Positions 1 to 12,487 are shown, numbered from the stretch's first letter. The stretch: 64,000 nucleotides of DNA from Hemileia vastatrix (GCA_030280995.1 JASXTE010000017.1:5414501-5478500); one strand, 5' to 3'. Numbers and translations: made by a program. Notes: generated from the letters alone by a model not told the origin.

Positions 1-2
1 CA

Positions 3-1181
3 TGTGACTCTTGCAAAAAATCTAAAAGATTGACAGGTAAGAGAGCTGGGTTGTTACAACAAATAGAACAACCAAAAGCTCCATGGGAAATTATAAACAT
101 GGACTTTGTTACTGGTTTGCCATTAGCAGGAAAGGAAAGTTTCAATTCTTGCTGGGTAATAGTGGATAGACTTACAAAAATGTGTAGATTTATTCCAACC
201 CATAAAGAGGTATCTGCAAAAGACTTGGCCTTAATTTGGTGGACTCAAATGATGAGCACTGCTGGGTTCCCCAAAGCCATTATATCTGACAGAGACCCTA
301 AATTTACTTCAGAATTCTGGACATCCTTAATGGAGGTTTCAGGGTGTCAGTTGAAATTGTCTACAGCACACCATCCACAAACTGATGGACTGGCTGAGAG
401 AATGATACAGACTCTGGAGGACATGATCAGAAGATATTGTGCCTTTGGTTTAGAATACAAAGACAATAAGAAATTCACACATGACTGGGTAACTTTAATT
501 CCTGGCTTAGAATTTGCTTATAATAGCACAACTCATTCTGTAACAGAGAGAAAACCTTTTGAGCTCTGGCTGGGGTATGTTCCAAATACACCAGTGAATC
601 TTTAAAATAAATTGCCAAGGTTGGACATAAACCCTGGTACCAAATCTTTTATTCATATGCAACAAATGTGTTGAAAGCATGCAGAAGAATGTATACAAAA
701 AGCATTTGAATATGAAAAGAAAAGGTGGGACAAATCTCATAAAGAATTTGAATTCAAAAAGGGAGATGAAGTCCTCATATCAACACTACATTTTAACTTA
801 CAAGGTAATGTTAAATTAAAGGATCCCTTTGTATGACCTTTTGTAGTAAATAAAATGGTTGGTAATAATGCAGTGGAAGTCATATTATATGCTCCATATG
901 ATAGGAAACATCCAGTTTTCCCTATCTCATTATTCAAACCTTATCATGCAAATGATCCTGACTTATTTCCAAAAAGAAGGGGAAGGCCTAAAAAGCAACC
1001 TGAAGAAATTGTGGAAAAAGCAAAGATTGAAAAAATACTCAAGAAAAGAATCCTTACTAAAGAAAAAGGAACTGAGTATTTACTGAGATTTAAAGGGAAA
1101 TCAAATGAATTTGATAAATGGATACCTGAAAAAGAAATTTCTAATTTATCCACCCTTCTTAAAAAATTTAAACAGAAATAA
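3..1181 (+). pseudogene. Gypsy pol 3' end (integrase core plus chromodomain), G1
   Basis: The reading frame starts inside the integrase zinc-binding region (CDSCKKSKRL). It continues through the DDE catalytic core, with D in NMDFVTG, D in ISDRDPKF and E in GLAERMIQTLED. A GRPKK-type basic stretch follows, then a C-terminal chromodomain-like segment (EKILKKRIL, EYLLRFKG, EFDKWIPEKEIS). Integrase would insert the cDNA, and chromodomains of this group bind modified histones to direct insertion; both roles are family knowledge. Everything lies in one frame, but in-frame stops occur at about 603, 672 and 834, so the copy is dead. Because there are nonsense codons but no frameshifts in 1.2 kb, decay is moderate. 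The protein closely resembles the same region of G2 and G3. Confidence 0.9.
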
Positions 1182-1361
1182 ATTTCTGTCCAACCAGCTG
1201 AGGGGTTAAAAAACCAGTACTCATAATATTTTATTATTTTTTATTTCTTTAAAGTATAATCTTTAATGCTACAGAATTAATCTGAATACCTGAAAATTAC
1301 AAATAAATAAATAAAAATGTATAACTTATCATTTTTTTATTGTTTTTTTTGGGTGGGAGAG

Positions 1362-2850
1362 TGTCAGCCTGAATATTCTCAGGACTGAGTAAAATTACTA
1401 ACAAATTATGTTAAACATATGTAGCATACATGGGAACAATAAATAATTGTATAAAAAATTGATTTAATACAAATATATGCCATTATAAAGCATTATATAC
1501 ACGCATATGTCCACCTTATTTAAGTCTTATGTACTTAATATTAAGTTAGAATATGTTAGGGTAACCTTAAGAACCTTAGCCATAAGCCTAAATAATTTTT
1601 AAGTACACATAAAGCTAATTTTTCTATTATTTTATTGAAATAATTGATAAATGCGCTTATTATCACTAAAAGCTGGATATATGTGCTATAAATGTTAAGA
1701 TAATAAAAATGTGCCTTGACATATCAATTTTCCTTATTTGGAACAATTGATCTGGCAATTTAAAAGTGTAAAAATAACACTATTCAAATTTGGTGTTTTT
1801 TATGCCAGAAATGGCCTCTGTGCAGTGGCTACATACTGCCTGCATTTTTCCTGTGTGAATAGCTTCATTTTTAGCAAAGTTAGTATTTTTCACGCTAAAA
1901 TTACCCCACATACATGCACTATATGTGGAAACACACTAAAATAGGCGAGGAACGCTTATTTAGTGTCTTAATTAAGTTTCAATGTGATTTAACCTTATTA
2001 AATGCACTAATTGCATTAGTTACATCAGTCTTGGCGCCCAATTATACTACCACGCTTAAAAATCGCCTATTTAGTCAAGGATTTACCCGTGGTTACGTCT
2101 GCCAAGAGTCTGCATACAGGGATCAGCCCTTACACGCATTAAATTAGGTTTTTCAGTGGTTTCTCAGTCAATAATGCTTATTTTTGGACAGGGATTTCAC
2201 ATATAAATTTGTAATAATTAACTCTAACATTTCTACTGTTAATCCCCCTTAATACTGTGTTATATTTAGTACCTTTTTATTATTTTTAGTCTATTAAAAA
2301 TAGATATTACACGCATATACACTCTTTTTTGGGTTATTCTTTATTTGTGATGGATTATCCCTATTATTTCAGGATTTTGGCATGTGATATTATTCTTTGG
2401 TTGTCATTGGTCATTCCTTATGTTTTTGGACAGGTCTATTAGTTAGTTGAGGCGCATTTGGCCATGTATAGGATTGGAATCATCAAGGGGCATCATTGGG
2501 GAATTATTGGGTATAAAAGGAGGGGGTTTTTGGTCATATTTTTTACATTCAATTTATCATTTATACAATTACAATTACAATATAACCAATACAATTTATC
2601 TTACATTTCATTAGTACTTTAGAGAGTCTTTGAATAGTATTTTAAATATATTACATCTATTTTTCTGTACAACCATAAGCCTTGTAATACCAGTTATAAT
2701 AAGTGAGAGTAAATTACTGAGCTTTATAATTAATTTTATTCTACTACTTGCTTGTTTTATACCATTGTATTCATTTGGGACCTTTTATAAATCTTCTAGA
2801 CACTAGACCAGCAAGCTATTCACTTCTCTGGACTTGGACTTAGCCTGACA
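1362..2850 (+). repeat. 3' LTR of G1
   Basis: The LTR begins TGTCAGCCT right after a purine tract (GGGTGGGAGAG) and ends AGCCTGACA, giving the short terminal inverted repeat TGTCAG/CTGACA typical of LTRs. It is 1,489 bp long. Its internal blocks recur at 2,851-4,302 and 10,993-12,487, which are the LTRs of G2. Confidence 0.9.
2511..2520 (+). promoter_or_regulatory. TATA-like box in G1 LTR
   Basis: GTATAAAAGG is followed by a G-run. The corresponding places in the G2 LTRs read GAATAAAAGG (near 3,976 and 12,159), so the position is conserved. It is probably the retrotransposon core promoter; no transcript evidence is available. Confidence 0.45.
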
Positions 2851-4302
2851 GAATATGTTAGAGTAACCTTAAGAACCTTAATTATAAGGCTAAATAATTT
2901 TTAAGTATACTTAAAGCTGTTATTTTCATTGTTTTATGCAAAAAACAAGAAATGCGCTTTATTTCACTTAAAAGTTGACTATATCACTACGCAATATAGG
3001 GGGTGGACTTGCTACCAAGTCCTTAACCTGAACTGAGATGGAACTCATACTGAACCCATACTGAACTCTACTTGAACACCCACCTAAAACTGTTCTGATG
3101 AGTGGTGTTCATCCCTGATTGTATGGTTTCTTTATCAATAGCTCAATGTGTGTTCAATCTGTGCTGAGTTTGGGTCCAAGGTTGCGGACTCGCTAGCAAG
3201 TCCACACCCCATATTGTGTGGTGTATGCTCTATAAATTTAATAATATTAAAAATGTGCTTTGAAAAATCAATTTGTCTTAATTAGAGCTATTGATTTGGC
3301 TACTCAAATGCATAAAACTAACACTTTTCAAATTTGGTGTTTTTTATGCCAGAAATGGCTTCTGAATTACCACTCATTCTACGCCCACTGTGGGGAAACA
3401 CACTAAAATAGGCGAAAGGTGCTTATTTAGTGTCCTAGCTTAATTCATAATGCATTGACCCTCTTTATATGCACCAATTTCATTAATAACCTCACTCTTG
3501 GTGCCTTATTTCACTACCACACTTAAGTTTGCCTAAAATTAGTCAAGGGTTTACCCGTGCTAGCACCTACCAAGGACTGCATGTAGTTACCCCACATCTC
3601 ACACCCTTTTTTGGGTTTCTAGGTGGTTTCTCAGTCGATTTTTGTCATTTTTGAATGTGAATTTCACATAGTATAATGTCAGGATTAGCCCCATTATTTC
3701 TAAAGTGAGTCCCCCTTATTATTGAGCTCTTATTAACCTTAATTTTCCCTCTTTAGTCTTGTATATTGATTTATAATACGCATATACTTTCTTTTTTACT
3801 TTTTCTTTAATTTTGATGGATTTTTCCTATTATTCCAGGATTTTGGAGGTAGTTACTTTTCTAATTATGTTATGGGTCACTAGGAATGTTGATTGACATG
3901 TCTATTAGTTTAATGGAGGCATCATTAAATGGGTATTGAACTGGTAAATTAAGGGACTCATTGGGAACTCAAGGTGAATAAAAGGAGGAGGTTTTGGGTC
4001 TTGTTTTCTACATTCTTTGTCATTACAATTCAATCATATACCCAAATCAATTTACAATACATATCAATAGCACTTATATAGTCTTTGAATAATATCTGAA
4101 TTATTAAATCTGTTTTTCTACCAACGATAAAGATTGTAAGCCATATATAATTAGTGAGATTAGAATTACTGAGACCCTTACTTTGAGTTATTTTAATACT
4201 TATTGGATTTGTACTACAGTATTCATATAGGACCATTAAAATCCTCTAGACAACTGACCATTCAAGCTATTTCATGTCTTTGTACTTGACCTCAGCCTGA
4301 CA
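2851..4302 (+). repeat. 5' LTR of G2 (5'-truncated by G1, carries a MITE)
   Basis: The segment starts at the internal LTR motif GAATATGTTAG and ends CTCAGCCTGACA. It aligns along its length to 10,993-12,487 but lacks the first part, carries the MITE at 2,985-3,223, and lacks about 90 bp after GAAATGGCTTCTG. The bases just downstream (4,303-4,317, ATTGGGGACCTTTCC) resemble the bases after the G4 LTR and are a candidate primer-binding site. Confidence 0.85.
2985..3223. mobile_element. CACTA-like MITE copy 1
   Basis: This 239-bp non-coding element starts CACTACGCAATATAGGGGG and ends with an inverted version (CCCCATATTGTGTGGTG). It is flanked by TAT on both sides. The other LTR of the same element (about 11,320-11,345) shows the site without the insertion and with a single TAT. 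Just inside the termini lie the near-palindromes GGACTTGCTACCAAGTCC and GGACTCGCTAGCAAGTCC. Terminal CAC(T/C)A and a 3-bp duplication point to the CACTA/EnSpm superfamily. Confidence 0.85.
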
Positions 4303-4491
4303 ATTGGGGACCTTTCCTCAAGAATTCTGTTGGTTATCTTCCAGTAAGTAAAAATTCAAAGAAGAGGCTACAAGTAAATAAAATCCCTATAGAAATATTT
4401 GGATAATTACAACAGGTTGGGGTCACTTATATAGTGATTTCAGGAAAAGAAGACCTGTTATATAATAAAATTGTGATATTGAATCAACAAA

Positions 4492-4657
4492 TTTACCACT
4501 AATTTAACATATCATTGTTATTAGTGGGCTCGTCAATAGACCAATTAAATTTGTGATCTTTTCAGATAAAAGTTTTTACCACTAATTTAACATAAAATTG
4601 TTCTTAGTGGGAGTCTGTCAATAGACCAATTAAATTTGTGATCTTTTCAGATGATAA
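4492..4657 (+). repeat. Tandem 83-bp duplication in G2 leader
   Basis: There are two copies with a period of about 83 bp. Each contains the inverted repeat CCACTAAT/ATTAGTGG and ends in GTGATCTTTTCAGAT. The repeats lie in the untranslated leader between LTR and gag. RNA structure (packaging or splicing) is possible but not shown. Confidence 0.75.
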
Positions 4658-5065
4658 CCAATTAAACTGATTAATTGTTTTCTTTTAACAGGACTCTTAA
4701 TCTCTTTTTATTGGTTTGTAAAATTCATTTAATATTTAGAAAGAATCTTACTGACAAATTTTCTATTTTAAATATAAAAACACGTCTACATATTGTAGAC
4801 CAGTTAAATCAAGTGACCACATAAAAGCATATTTGACTTTTGGTACTTCTAAATTCACTTCATACCTACAAGTAAGCAATAAAATTGTCTTCAGTTGTAT
4901 TGATAAATACTGATTAAACTCTTTTTTGAAGTTTTAAGATCTCAAATTTCAATTCATTGATTAAATTCTACATGTTAATGTGTGACAACAATGATATTGT
5001 AAGTAATAAGGCAAAACCTTATAGCTTCAGACCTAGAGCTGAGAGACCTGGTACAGGACATTCAA

Positions 5066-5515
5066 ATGGAGGGCCAGGATTCCCCCACAAACACCACCAC
5101 TCCACAAATGTCTCTGGAAGAAAGGGGAAAAATATTAAAACAGGTATTAATAAAGAAAAAAAATACCTTACAAGAACAAATTCACTCCCTCTCCACTCTA
5201 CTGAACACCTTGACAATAAGAGTAAACAAAATAGTGGACCAGATAGACAATCTGTAGAAAAGAGCAGCTCAGGGTTTTGTAGAATTCAATCAAGCTCTAG
5301 TAGAAATAAAGGCTCAACCACCAACAGTGGCACCAAACAATTCCATAGCAACACCTCCAGTCCAAGAGGAGGACCAAAAAATTACAGTCAGCAAATGGAA
5401 GTGGGATTGATACACCCAAAATTAAAACAACCCTCCTGAACAGCAGGGCTCCAGCAGTCACCCTTACAAGGGAAAGCCAAGGAGAGGCAGGGGAAATGGA
5501 ATAAGACCTTGGTAA
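5066..5515 (+). pseudogene. Pre-gag ORF of G2
   Basis: This reading frame begins MEGQDSPTNTTTPQMSLEER and runs with a few in-frame stops (first at 5,255) to a conserved end, YKGKPRRGRGNGIRPW, where TGG is followed by TAA. Equivalent ends occur in G3 (YQGGRKRK...KPW, stop near 12,632) and G4 (YQGGRKKK...LPW, stop at 48,147), so this is a real small gene or the first exon of gag in the family. The middle is predicted coiled coil (leucine and lysine rich), the end basic. The stop overlaps a GGTAAGT splice-donor-like sequence in each copy (see findings). Its function is unknown; an N-terminal gag region is the likeliest reading. A different frame (4,957-5,439) is also open but does not match the other copies. 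Confidence 0.55.
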
Positions 5516-5638
5516 GTCATCCATCTTCTCAGGATCAATTATATAATCCTAACAATGAATTACTTATAGGTAATGAATTGATAGAGAGCTATTGGATATA
5601 ATTGATAAGGATTTAAAAATTATTCATTTGAAAATAAC

Positions 5639-7331
5639 ATGTTAAACTTGTCTTTAAATGAGGACAATGTACATAGTTTTATTGACCACCAGGAAAATGC
5701 TATTAATATAAAAATGGAACCAAATGGATTAAATCTTGAACCTGATGATGAGTCTTCTGAATTAGACACAGAAAAAATTGAATATTTTCTAAAAGAAAAT
5801 CCAATGGAATCAAAAATAATTAGTAAATTATTATTAAGAATTGAAAAAGTGGAAGAATTCTCTAGAGAGTCAAACAATAATACAGAAAGTGTATTATTAA
5901 ACCTCACACAATCATTGAGTACAACAGCCAATAGGTTAAAAATTATTGAGAATTCAAATAATGAATTAATCAATTAAAATTAAAGATTAAACTCTGAGAT
6001 AAAAAATTTAGAAAATAAATTGGAACATTCTCAGAATATTATGGCTACACATAGAGGGACATATAAAATTGTCTTTTTTAAATGTGAATGATACCTTAAC
6101 TCATGTACCTGTAATAGAAGATAGGTTACAAAGAGTATAAATTGAAGTAGCTAACATTTTGAAAAATACTGATAAAATAAAAGATAATACCTCTTATGTG
6201 GAAAAAGTACCAGTTTTTATAAAACACTCTGATGATAAACTAATGATTGAACATGAACATAGTGTCATGGGATCTGAGAATATAAAATCAGTAAAACATG
6301 AAATAAATGATAATCTTTCTAAAGTAAGTGAATTACTCAATATTCCTCAGGTTAGGGAAGCAAAAACTAGCCAAAAGAACTGGGCTAAGATAGATCAGTA
6401 CCCTTCTTTTGATGGGGATTCAAAATCTGATTGGCAACAATTCATTCAAAGAATTGATAACTTAAAATTTTCATACAAATTACCTGATGAAGAAATTACT
6501 TCAAAGTTAATATCTTTATTTACAGATGTGGCCTTATTATGGTTTGAATCTGTATTGAGTGAGGGAATTAATTACTCCTGGAATGAATGGAAGGCACTAA
6601 TTGAAAGGCAATTTGGTGGCCCAAAATTTAGAATCACTCAACAAAGATTGTATGAAAAATCAAGATATACTCCAAGTAGTGGAGAAAAACCAATGGTCTT
6701 TTTAATGAATTTGATAAAAATCATGAAAGCCATGGATCCAAAAATTGATTTTGATGTGTGGAAAGAAAAAATAATATACAAGTTACCTATATCAGTTAGA
6801 GACATTATTGTAGCTAGAACTGAAACCATCAGAGATAACTCTGGGTTCATTAATATATGCAATGAAATATTAATAAACCACAAATATGAAACCAAGTATA
6901 ATAATTACAAACAAAGTGTTGACTTAGTAAAACCTACTACAAGTAAGTTACCAGTGGAGAAGAAAAAACCTTCAGCTCCCCTTGTCCCTAAAAGACAAGA
7001 AAATAACACTTTTTATAAATTTAATTAACCTTGGGTTAAGGGTCACACGTGTAAGAAAAGAATTAATGTTATTAAAACCTCACAAAATTCTGAACCAAGT
7101 AATCATGAAGATGAGAACATGGAATCAAGTGAGGATTGTAAAAGTAAAATTTCTTACAGTGATGATGAACATGAGATATTTGTATTAGAACAGGATATTA
7201 TGTTCCTGAATGATGCTATACCTCATACAGATACATCTTTAACTTCCATTGAAGAAGCTGAAATAATTAAAGATGTATCTCATGATACTTACAAAATAAC
7301 ACTGATCAGAGCACCTGTTATTATATGTTGA
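5639..7331 (+). pseudogene. Gag of G2
   Basis: The N-terminal part (5,639-5,977) is acidic and coiled-coil rich. After a frame change near 6,100 the main gag domain is open at 6,159-7,028. It contains the retrotransposon gag signature (INQYPSFDGDSKSDWQQF-like start, then WFESVL, NEWKALIERQF and AMDPKIDFDVW), matching G3 and G4 segment by segment. The zinc knuckle is degenerate here: G3 has CFKCSKPWQKGHVC, whereas G2 reads YKFN, a stop, then PWVKGHTC. Gag would package the RNA in virus-like particles in the cytoplasm. The frame continues through an acidic linker to protease with stops at 7,026 and 7,329. Confidence 0.85.
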
Positions 7332-7337
7332 AGAGAA

Positions 7338-10300
7338 ATGAATGCCATTCTTGACACAGGGGCTGCAGGTAGTGTAGTTTCAATTAATACATTAATGAAA
7401 CTTGAAAGTAAGTATAAGGAAAAACTAGAACCTGTACAGACAAAGAACTGGAGGGGTTTTGGTTCAGTTTTAAATCCAATTGGCAAATACAAAACTGCTG
7501 TATTCTTTAAGTATAATAATGGATATGTAAGAGCAGTGTGTGAATTCTTTGTAATGGATAATAATAATTGCAGTGATTGGTTTATTATTGGCAATGACTT
7601 ATTGACAAATTCGGCATTAAACTAGATCCTGCAAACAGTTGCTTCACTATAGTTGTGAATGGTAAGAGAAAATTCAAGATATGTTCTGAAAATTCAGTAT
7701 ATTCCATTTCTCCTAGAGAGGAACAACTGCAAGGTGTAAGAACCACCACTGAAGTGGTAGAATTGGACAATGAAATCCAAAAGGCCTCTTTCAGTCCTCA
7801 ACTCTCAAAAATTGAAGAAGACAATATTTTGAGGTTGATCAAATCTTATCCTATGGCATTTGCCCATGGTTCAAATGAACTAGGATTGGTCAAAGAACAT
7901 GAGATGAAAATCTCTTTAAGTTTTGACTTGGATAATATTCCTGGCAGCTTGAAAAAGAAACCTTACCCAGATTCTCCTGCAAAAAGGAAAGACATTGAAG
8001 ACAACATTAAAATGTTGTTGGAAATAAGTATTGTTGAAAAAGTGGACACAACACCTAAGTATTGTGTTATTTCACCAGTATTTATCTCTTATGAAAAAGA
8101 TAAGGCAAGATTATGGGGTGATTTTAGAGCTCTGAATACATACACTGTAGATGATATTTACTCTCCACCAAGGATAGCTTCTATCCATGCTACCTTACAA
8201 GGAGCAAAATATATTTCCTTTCTGGATGGAAACAAAGGTTACCACCAGATTCCTGTGGAAAAAAGTTCTCAAAATTACTTATTAATAACCACACATATGG
8301 GAAATATATAAGTATGTGAGAATGCCATTTGGCCCAAAGAATGCGCCTTCAGTCTTCCAAAAATTGATGGATAGTGTCTTTCATCAAGAAATGGTTGAAG
8401 GATCGCTTTTGGTTTATATTGATGACATCATAGTGTTTTCAAAAACATATGATGAACATTTAGATCACCTGAAGAGAGTCTTACAAAAGATGGATGATTG
8501 GATTTCAATCCTTAAAAGTACTTGGACATGTTGTATCTGGATTACAAATTTTTTTGACCAGAATAATGTGGCAGAAATTAAAAACATTGGTATACCTAAG
8601 AATGTAAAAGATGTTCAAAGTTTTTTGGGTATGTGTGGATATTATAGACAGTATATTAAAAACTACCAATCCATTGCAGCTCCTTTAACAACATTAATTA
8701 GGAAAAATGAGGCTTTCATTTGGAATAATGAAAGAAAACACACCTTTAAAAAATTAAAGGAAAGTTTAATGTCAGCTCCAATATTGAGACTTCCAGATTT
8801 CACCCTACCTTTTATCTTGTACACTGATGCAAGATTCACAGGGTTAGGTGCTGCTTTACAGCAAAAACAGGTAATAAATGGAAAATTATCTGAAATAGTT
8901 ATCTGTTATATATCCAGAACCTTAAGAAAGACAGAATTAAGGTATGGTGCTACACAACTGGAATGTTTAGCCGTGGTGTGGGCCTTGGAGAAACTTCATT
9001 ACTATCTGGAAGACCAGAAGTTTGAACTAATACAGATTGCGGTTCAGTAAAATCATTTCTAAACATGAAAACACCTAATAGGCACATGTTTAGATGGCAA
9101 CTAGCTGTACAAGAGTACAGAGGAAGAATGAAAATCACTCATAGAGCAGGAAAATTGCATTCTGATGTGGATTTATTATCCAGAAGTCCTTTTCCAAATG
9201 ATACTGACAACCCAGCTTATGTACCTGAAAATGAGGTTATACATATATTTGGGATTTATATAGTGGATTTAGTGGAGGAGTTTATGCAAACTATATTGGA
9301 AAATTATTTATCTGATAAAGATTTTACTAAACTATCTACCATTCTAAATGATCCAACTAATGCCTCCATGAGTGCACTAATTAAAACCTTACCTCCAAAG
9401 TATAGAAATGTGTTGGAAAAGGGTAAACTGTCAATTGAAGATAGATATATATATTAAAGGAAAAAGATAAGTAATTTAATAGTAATACCACCTTCTGTGA
9501 AAGAGTTAATGTTGAGTACTTGTCATGATGACATCTTAGCTGGTCATTTTGATTTTAACAAAACATTAACCAGAGTTAAAAATACAGCCTGGTGGATAAA
9601 TATGAAAGAAGATGTACAAAAATACATTGAAACATGTGATTCTTGTCAGAAATCTAAAAGATTAACTGGGAAGAGAGCTGGGTTGTTACAACAAATAGAG
9701 CAGCCAAAAGCTCCATGGGAAATTATAAACATGGATTTTGTCACTGGCATGCCATTAGCAGGAAAAGAAAGTTTCAATTATTGCTGGGTAATTGTGGATA
9801 GATTAACCAAAATGTGTAATTTTATTCCTACCCATAAAGAGGTATCTGAAAAAGACTTGGCATTACTATGGTGGACTCAAATGATGAATACTTCTGGGTT
9901 CCCCAAAGCCATAATCTCTGAAAGAGACCCTAAATTTACTTCAGAGTTCTGGACATCTTTGATGGAAGTATCAGGTTGTCAATTGAAATTGTCTACAGCA
10001 CACCATCCACAAACTGATGGCTTAGCTGAAAGAATGATACAAACTCTTGAAGACATGATTAGAAGATATTGTGCCTTTGGATTAGAATACAAAGACAATG
10101 AGAAATTCACACATGACTGGGTAACATTAATTCCTGGACTTGAATTTTCTAATAATAGCACAACTCATTCTGTAACAGAGAAGAAACCATTTGAACTCTG
10201 GCTGGGATACGTACCAAATACCCCAGTAAATCATTTAAATAAATTACCAAGGTTGGATATACACCCTGGTACCAAATCTTTTATTCATATGCAACAAATG

Positions 10301-10811
10301 TGTAGAAAACATGCAGAATAATGCATTCAAAAAGCATTTGAATATGAAAAGAAAAGGCGGGATAAATCTCATAAAGAATTTGAATTCAAAAAAGGAGATG
10401 AAGTCCTAATTTCAACACTACATTTTAACTTACAAGGTAATGTTAAATTAAAGGATCCCTTTGTAGGAACTTTTGTAGTAAGCAAAATGGTTTGTAATAA
10501 TTCAGTGGAAGGCATATTATATGCCCCATATGATATGAAACATCCAGTTTTCCCTATCTCATTATTGAAACCTTACCATGCAAATGATCCTGACTTATTT
10601 CCAAAAAGAAGGGGAAGGCCTAAAAAGCAACCTGAAGAAATTGTGAAAAAAGAAGAGATTGAACAAATACTCAAGAAAAGAATCCTTACTAAGGAAAAAG
10701 GAACTGAGTATTTATTAAGATTTAAGGGAAATCAAATGAATTTGATAAATGGATACCTGAAAAAGAAATTTCAAATTTATCCTCTCTTCTTAAAAAATTT
10801 AAACAGAAATA
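7338..10811 (+). pseudogene. Pol polyprotein of G2 (protease, RT, RNase H, integrase, chromodomain)
   Basis: Domain order: aspartic protease (LDTGAAGS at about 7,352), reverse transcriptase with intact catalytic VYIDDIIVFS (about 8,416), RNase H (LYTDARFTGLGAAL, about 8,818; ATQLECLAVVWAL), integrase HHCC zinc finger (CHDDILAGHF, CDSCQKSKRL), DDE core (D in NMDFVTGM; the second D lies in ISERDPKF, where other copies have ISDRDPKF; E in GLAERMIQTLED), and the chromodomain tail. Breaks: frameshifts near 7,610, 8,300 and 9,035, a deletion in the RT connection region near 8,500, stops near 9,455 and 10,319, and a final frameshift near 10,730. The copy therefore cannot encode a working polyprotein. 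The intact YIDD suggests decay after, not before, its insertion. Confidence 0.9.
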
Positions 10812-10992
10812 AATTTCTGTTTAACTAGCTGAGGAGTTAAAAAACCAGTACTCATAATATTTTATAATGTTTTATTTCTTTAAAGAATAATCTTTAATGC
10901 TACAGAATTAATCTTAATACCTGAAAAATTACAAATAAATAAAGAAAATGTATAACTTATCCTTTTTTTATTGTTTTTTTTGGGTGGGCAAG

Positions 10993-12487
10993 TGTCAGCC
11001 TATATATCCACAGGACTGAGTAAAAAGTACTTATAATTTATGTTAAACACATGAACTATACATGGGAACAATAAATGAGAGTACACAAACAGTATACATA
11101 AGTAAAATTATGATAATACACAAAAAAATGCCATTATAACACCTTATATACACGCATATATCCACCTTTTATAAGTCTTATGTACTTTATATTAAGTTGG
11201 AATATGTTAGGGTAACCTTAAGAACCTTAATTATAAGGCTACATAATTTTTAAGTATACTTAAAGCTGCTATTTTCATTGTTTTATGCAAAAAACAAGAA
11301 ATGCGCCTTATTTCACTTAAATTTGATTATATGCGCTATAAATTTAAGAATATTAAAAATGCGCTTTGAAAGTTCAATTCGTCTCATTTAGGACTATTGA
11401 TTTGGCTACTTAAATGCATAAAAATAACACTTTTCAAAATTTGTGTTTTTTATGCCAGAAATGGCTTCTGTGTACTGGCCACATACTGCCTGCATTTTTT
11501 CCCATGTGAATAACTTCATTTTTAGCAAAGTTAGCTTTTTCATACTATAATTACCACTCATTCTATTCCCACTGTGGGGAAACACACTAAAATAGGGGAC
11601 AGGCGCTTATTTAGTGTCCTAGCTTAATTAATAATGCATTGACCCTCTTTATATGCACTAATTTCATTAATAACCTCACTCTTGGTGCCTTATTTCACTA
11701 CCACACTTAAATTTGCCTAAAATTAGTCAAGGATTTACCTGTGCTAGCACCTGCCAAGGACTGCATGTAGTTACCCCACATCTCACACCCTTTTTTGGGT
11801 TTCTAGGTAGTTTCTCGGTCAATTTTGGTCATTTTTGAATAGGAAATTCACGTAGTATAATGTCACGATTAGCCCCATTATTTCTACAGTGAGTCCCCCT
11901 TAATATTAAGCTCTTATTAACCTTAATTTTCCCTCTTTAGTCTTGTATATTGATGTATAATATGCACATACTTTCTTTATTACTTATTCTTTAATTTTGA
12001 TGGATTTTTCCTATTATTCCAGGATTTTGGCGGTAGTTACTATTCTAATTATGTTATGGGTCACTAGGGATGTTGATGGAAATGTCTATTAGTTTGATGG
12101 AGGTGTCATTAAATGGGTATTGGACTGGTAAATCAAGGGACTAATTGGGGAACTCAAGGTGAATAAAAGGAGGAGGTTTCGGGTCTTGTTTTCTACATTC
12201 TTTATCATTACAATTCAATCATATACCCAAATCAATTTACAATACATAAAAATAGCACTTATATAGTCCTTGAATAGTATCTGAATTATTAAATCTATTT
12301 TTCTACCAACTATAAAGATTGTAAGCCATATATAATTAGTGAGATTAGAATTACTGAGACACTTACTTTGAGTTATTTTAATATTTATTGGATTTGTACT
12401 ACAGTATTCATATAGGACCATTAGAATGTTCTAGCCAACTGACCATTTAAGCTAGTTCATGTCTTTGTACTTGACCTCAGCCTGACA
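10993..12487 (+). repeat. 3' LTR of G2
   Basis: The LTR begins TGTCAGCCT after a purine run (GGGTGGGCAAG), ends CTCAGCCTGACA and is 1,495 bp long. It is the uninterrupted counterpart of 2,851-4,302 and preserves the empty site of the MITE. The bases after 12,487 (GATTC) would be the target duplication. Confidence 0.9.

Larger units (their letters stand above)
1..2850 (+). mobile_element. Ty3/Gypsy chromodomain retrotransposon copy G1, 3' part
   Basis: This is the 3' end of a chromodomain-type Ty3/Gypsy element: the integrase part of pol, a purine-rich tract (1,351-1,361), then the 3' LTR. The rest lies before the window. The LTR is directly followed by sequence that matches the inside of the same LTR family, so G1 appears to have inserted into the 5' LTR of the next copy, G2. 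The expected target duplication would start with the bases GAATA right after 2,850; the matching copy is outside the window and cannot be checked here. Confidence 0.9.
2851..12487 (+). mobile_element. Ty3/Gypsy chromodomain retrotransposon copy G2
   Basis: This is a nearly complete element: 5' LTR (lacking its first roughly 190 bp because G1 is inserted there), leader, pre-gag ORF, gag, protease, reverse transcriptase, RNase H, integrase with chromodomain, purine tract and 3' LTR. The 3' LTR is followed at once by the gag of G3, so G2 appears to have inserted into G3. The pol genes have several stops and frameshifts. The two LTRs differ by substitutions, a roughly 90-bp deletion and a MITE insertion in the 5' copy, so the insertion is not recent. 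Confidence 0.9.

Noticed and set aside
4957..5439. 160-aa open frame in the G2 leader
   Set aside because: A different frame (from 5,066) matches the pre-gag ends of G3 and G4; this one does not.
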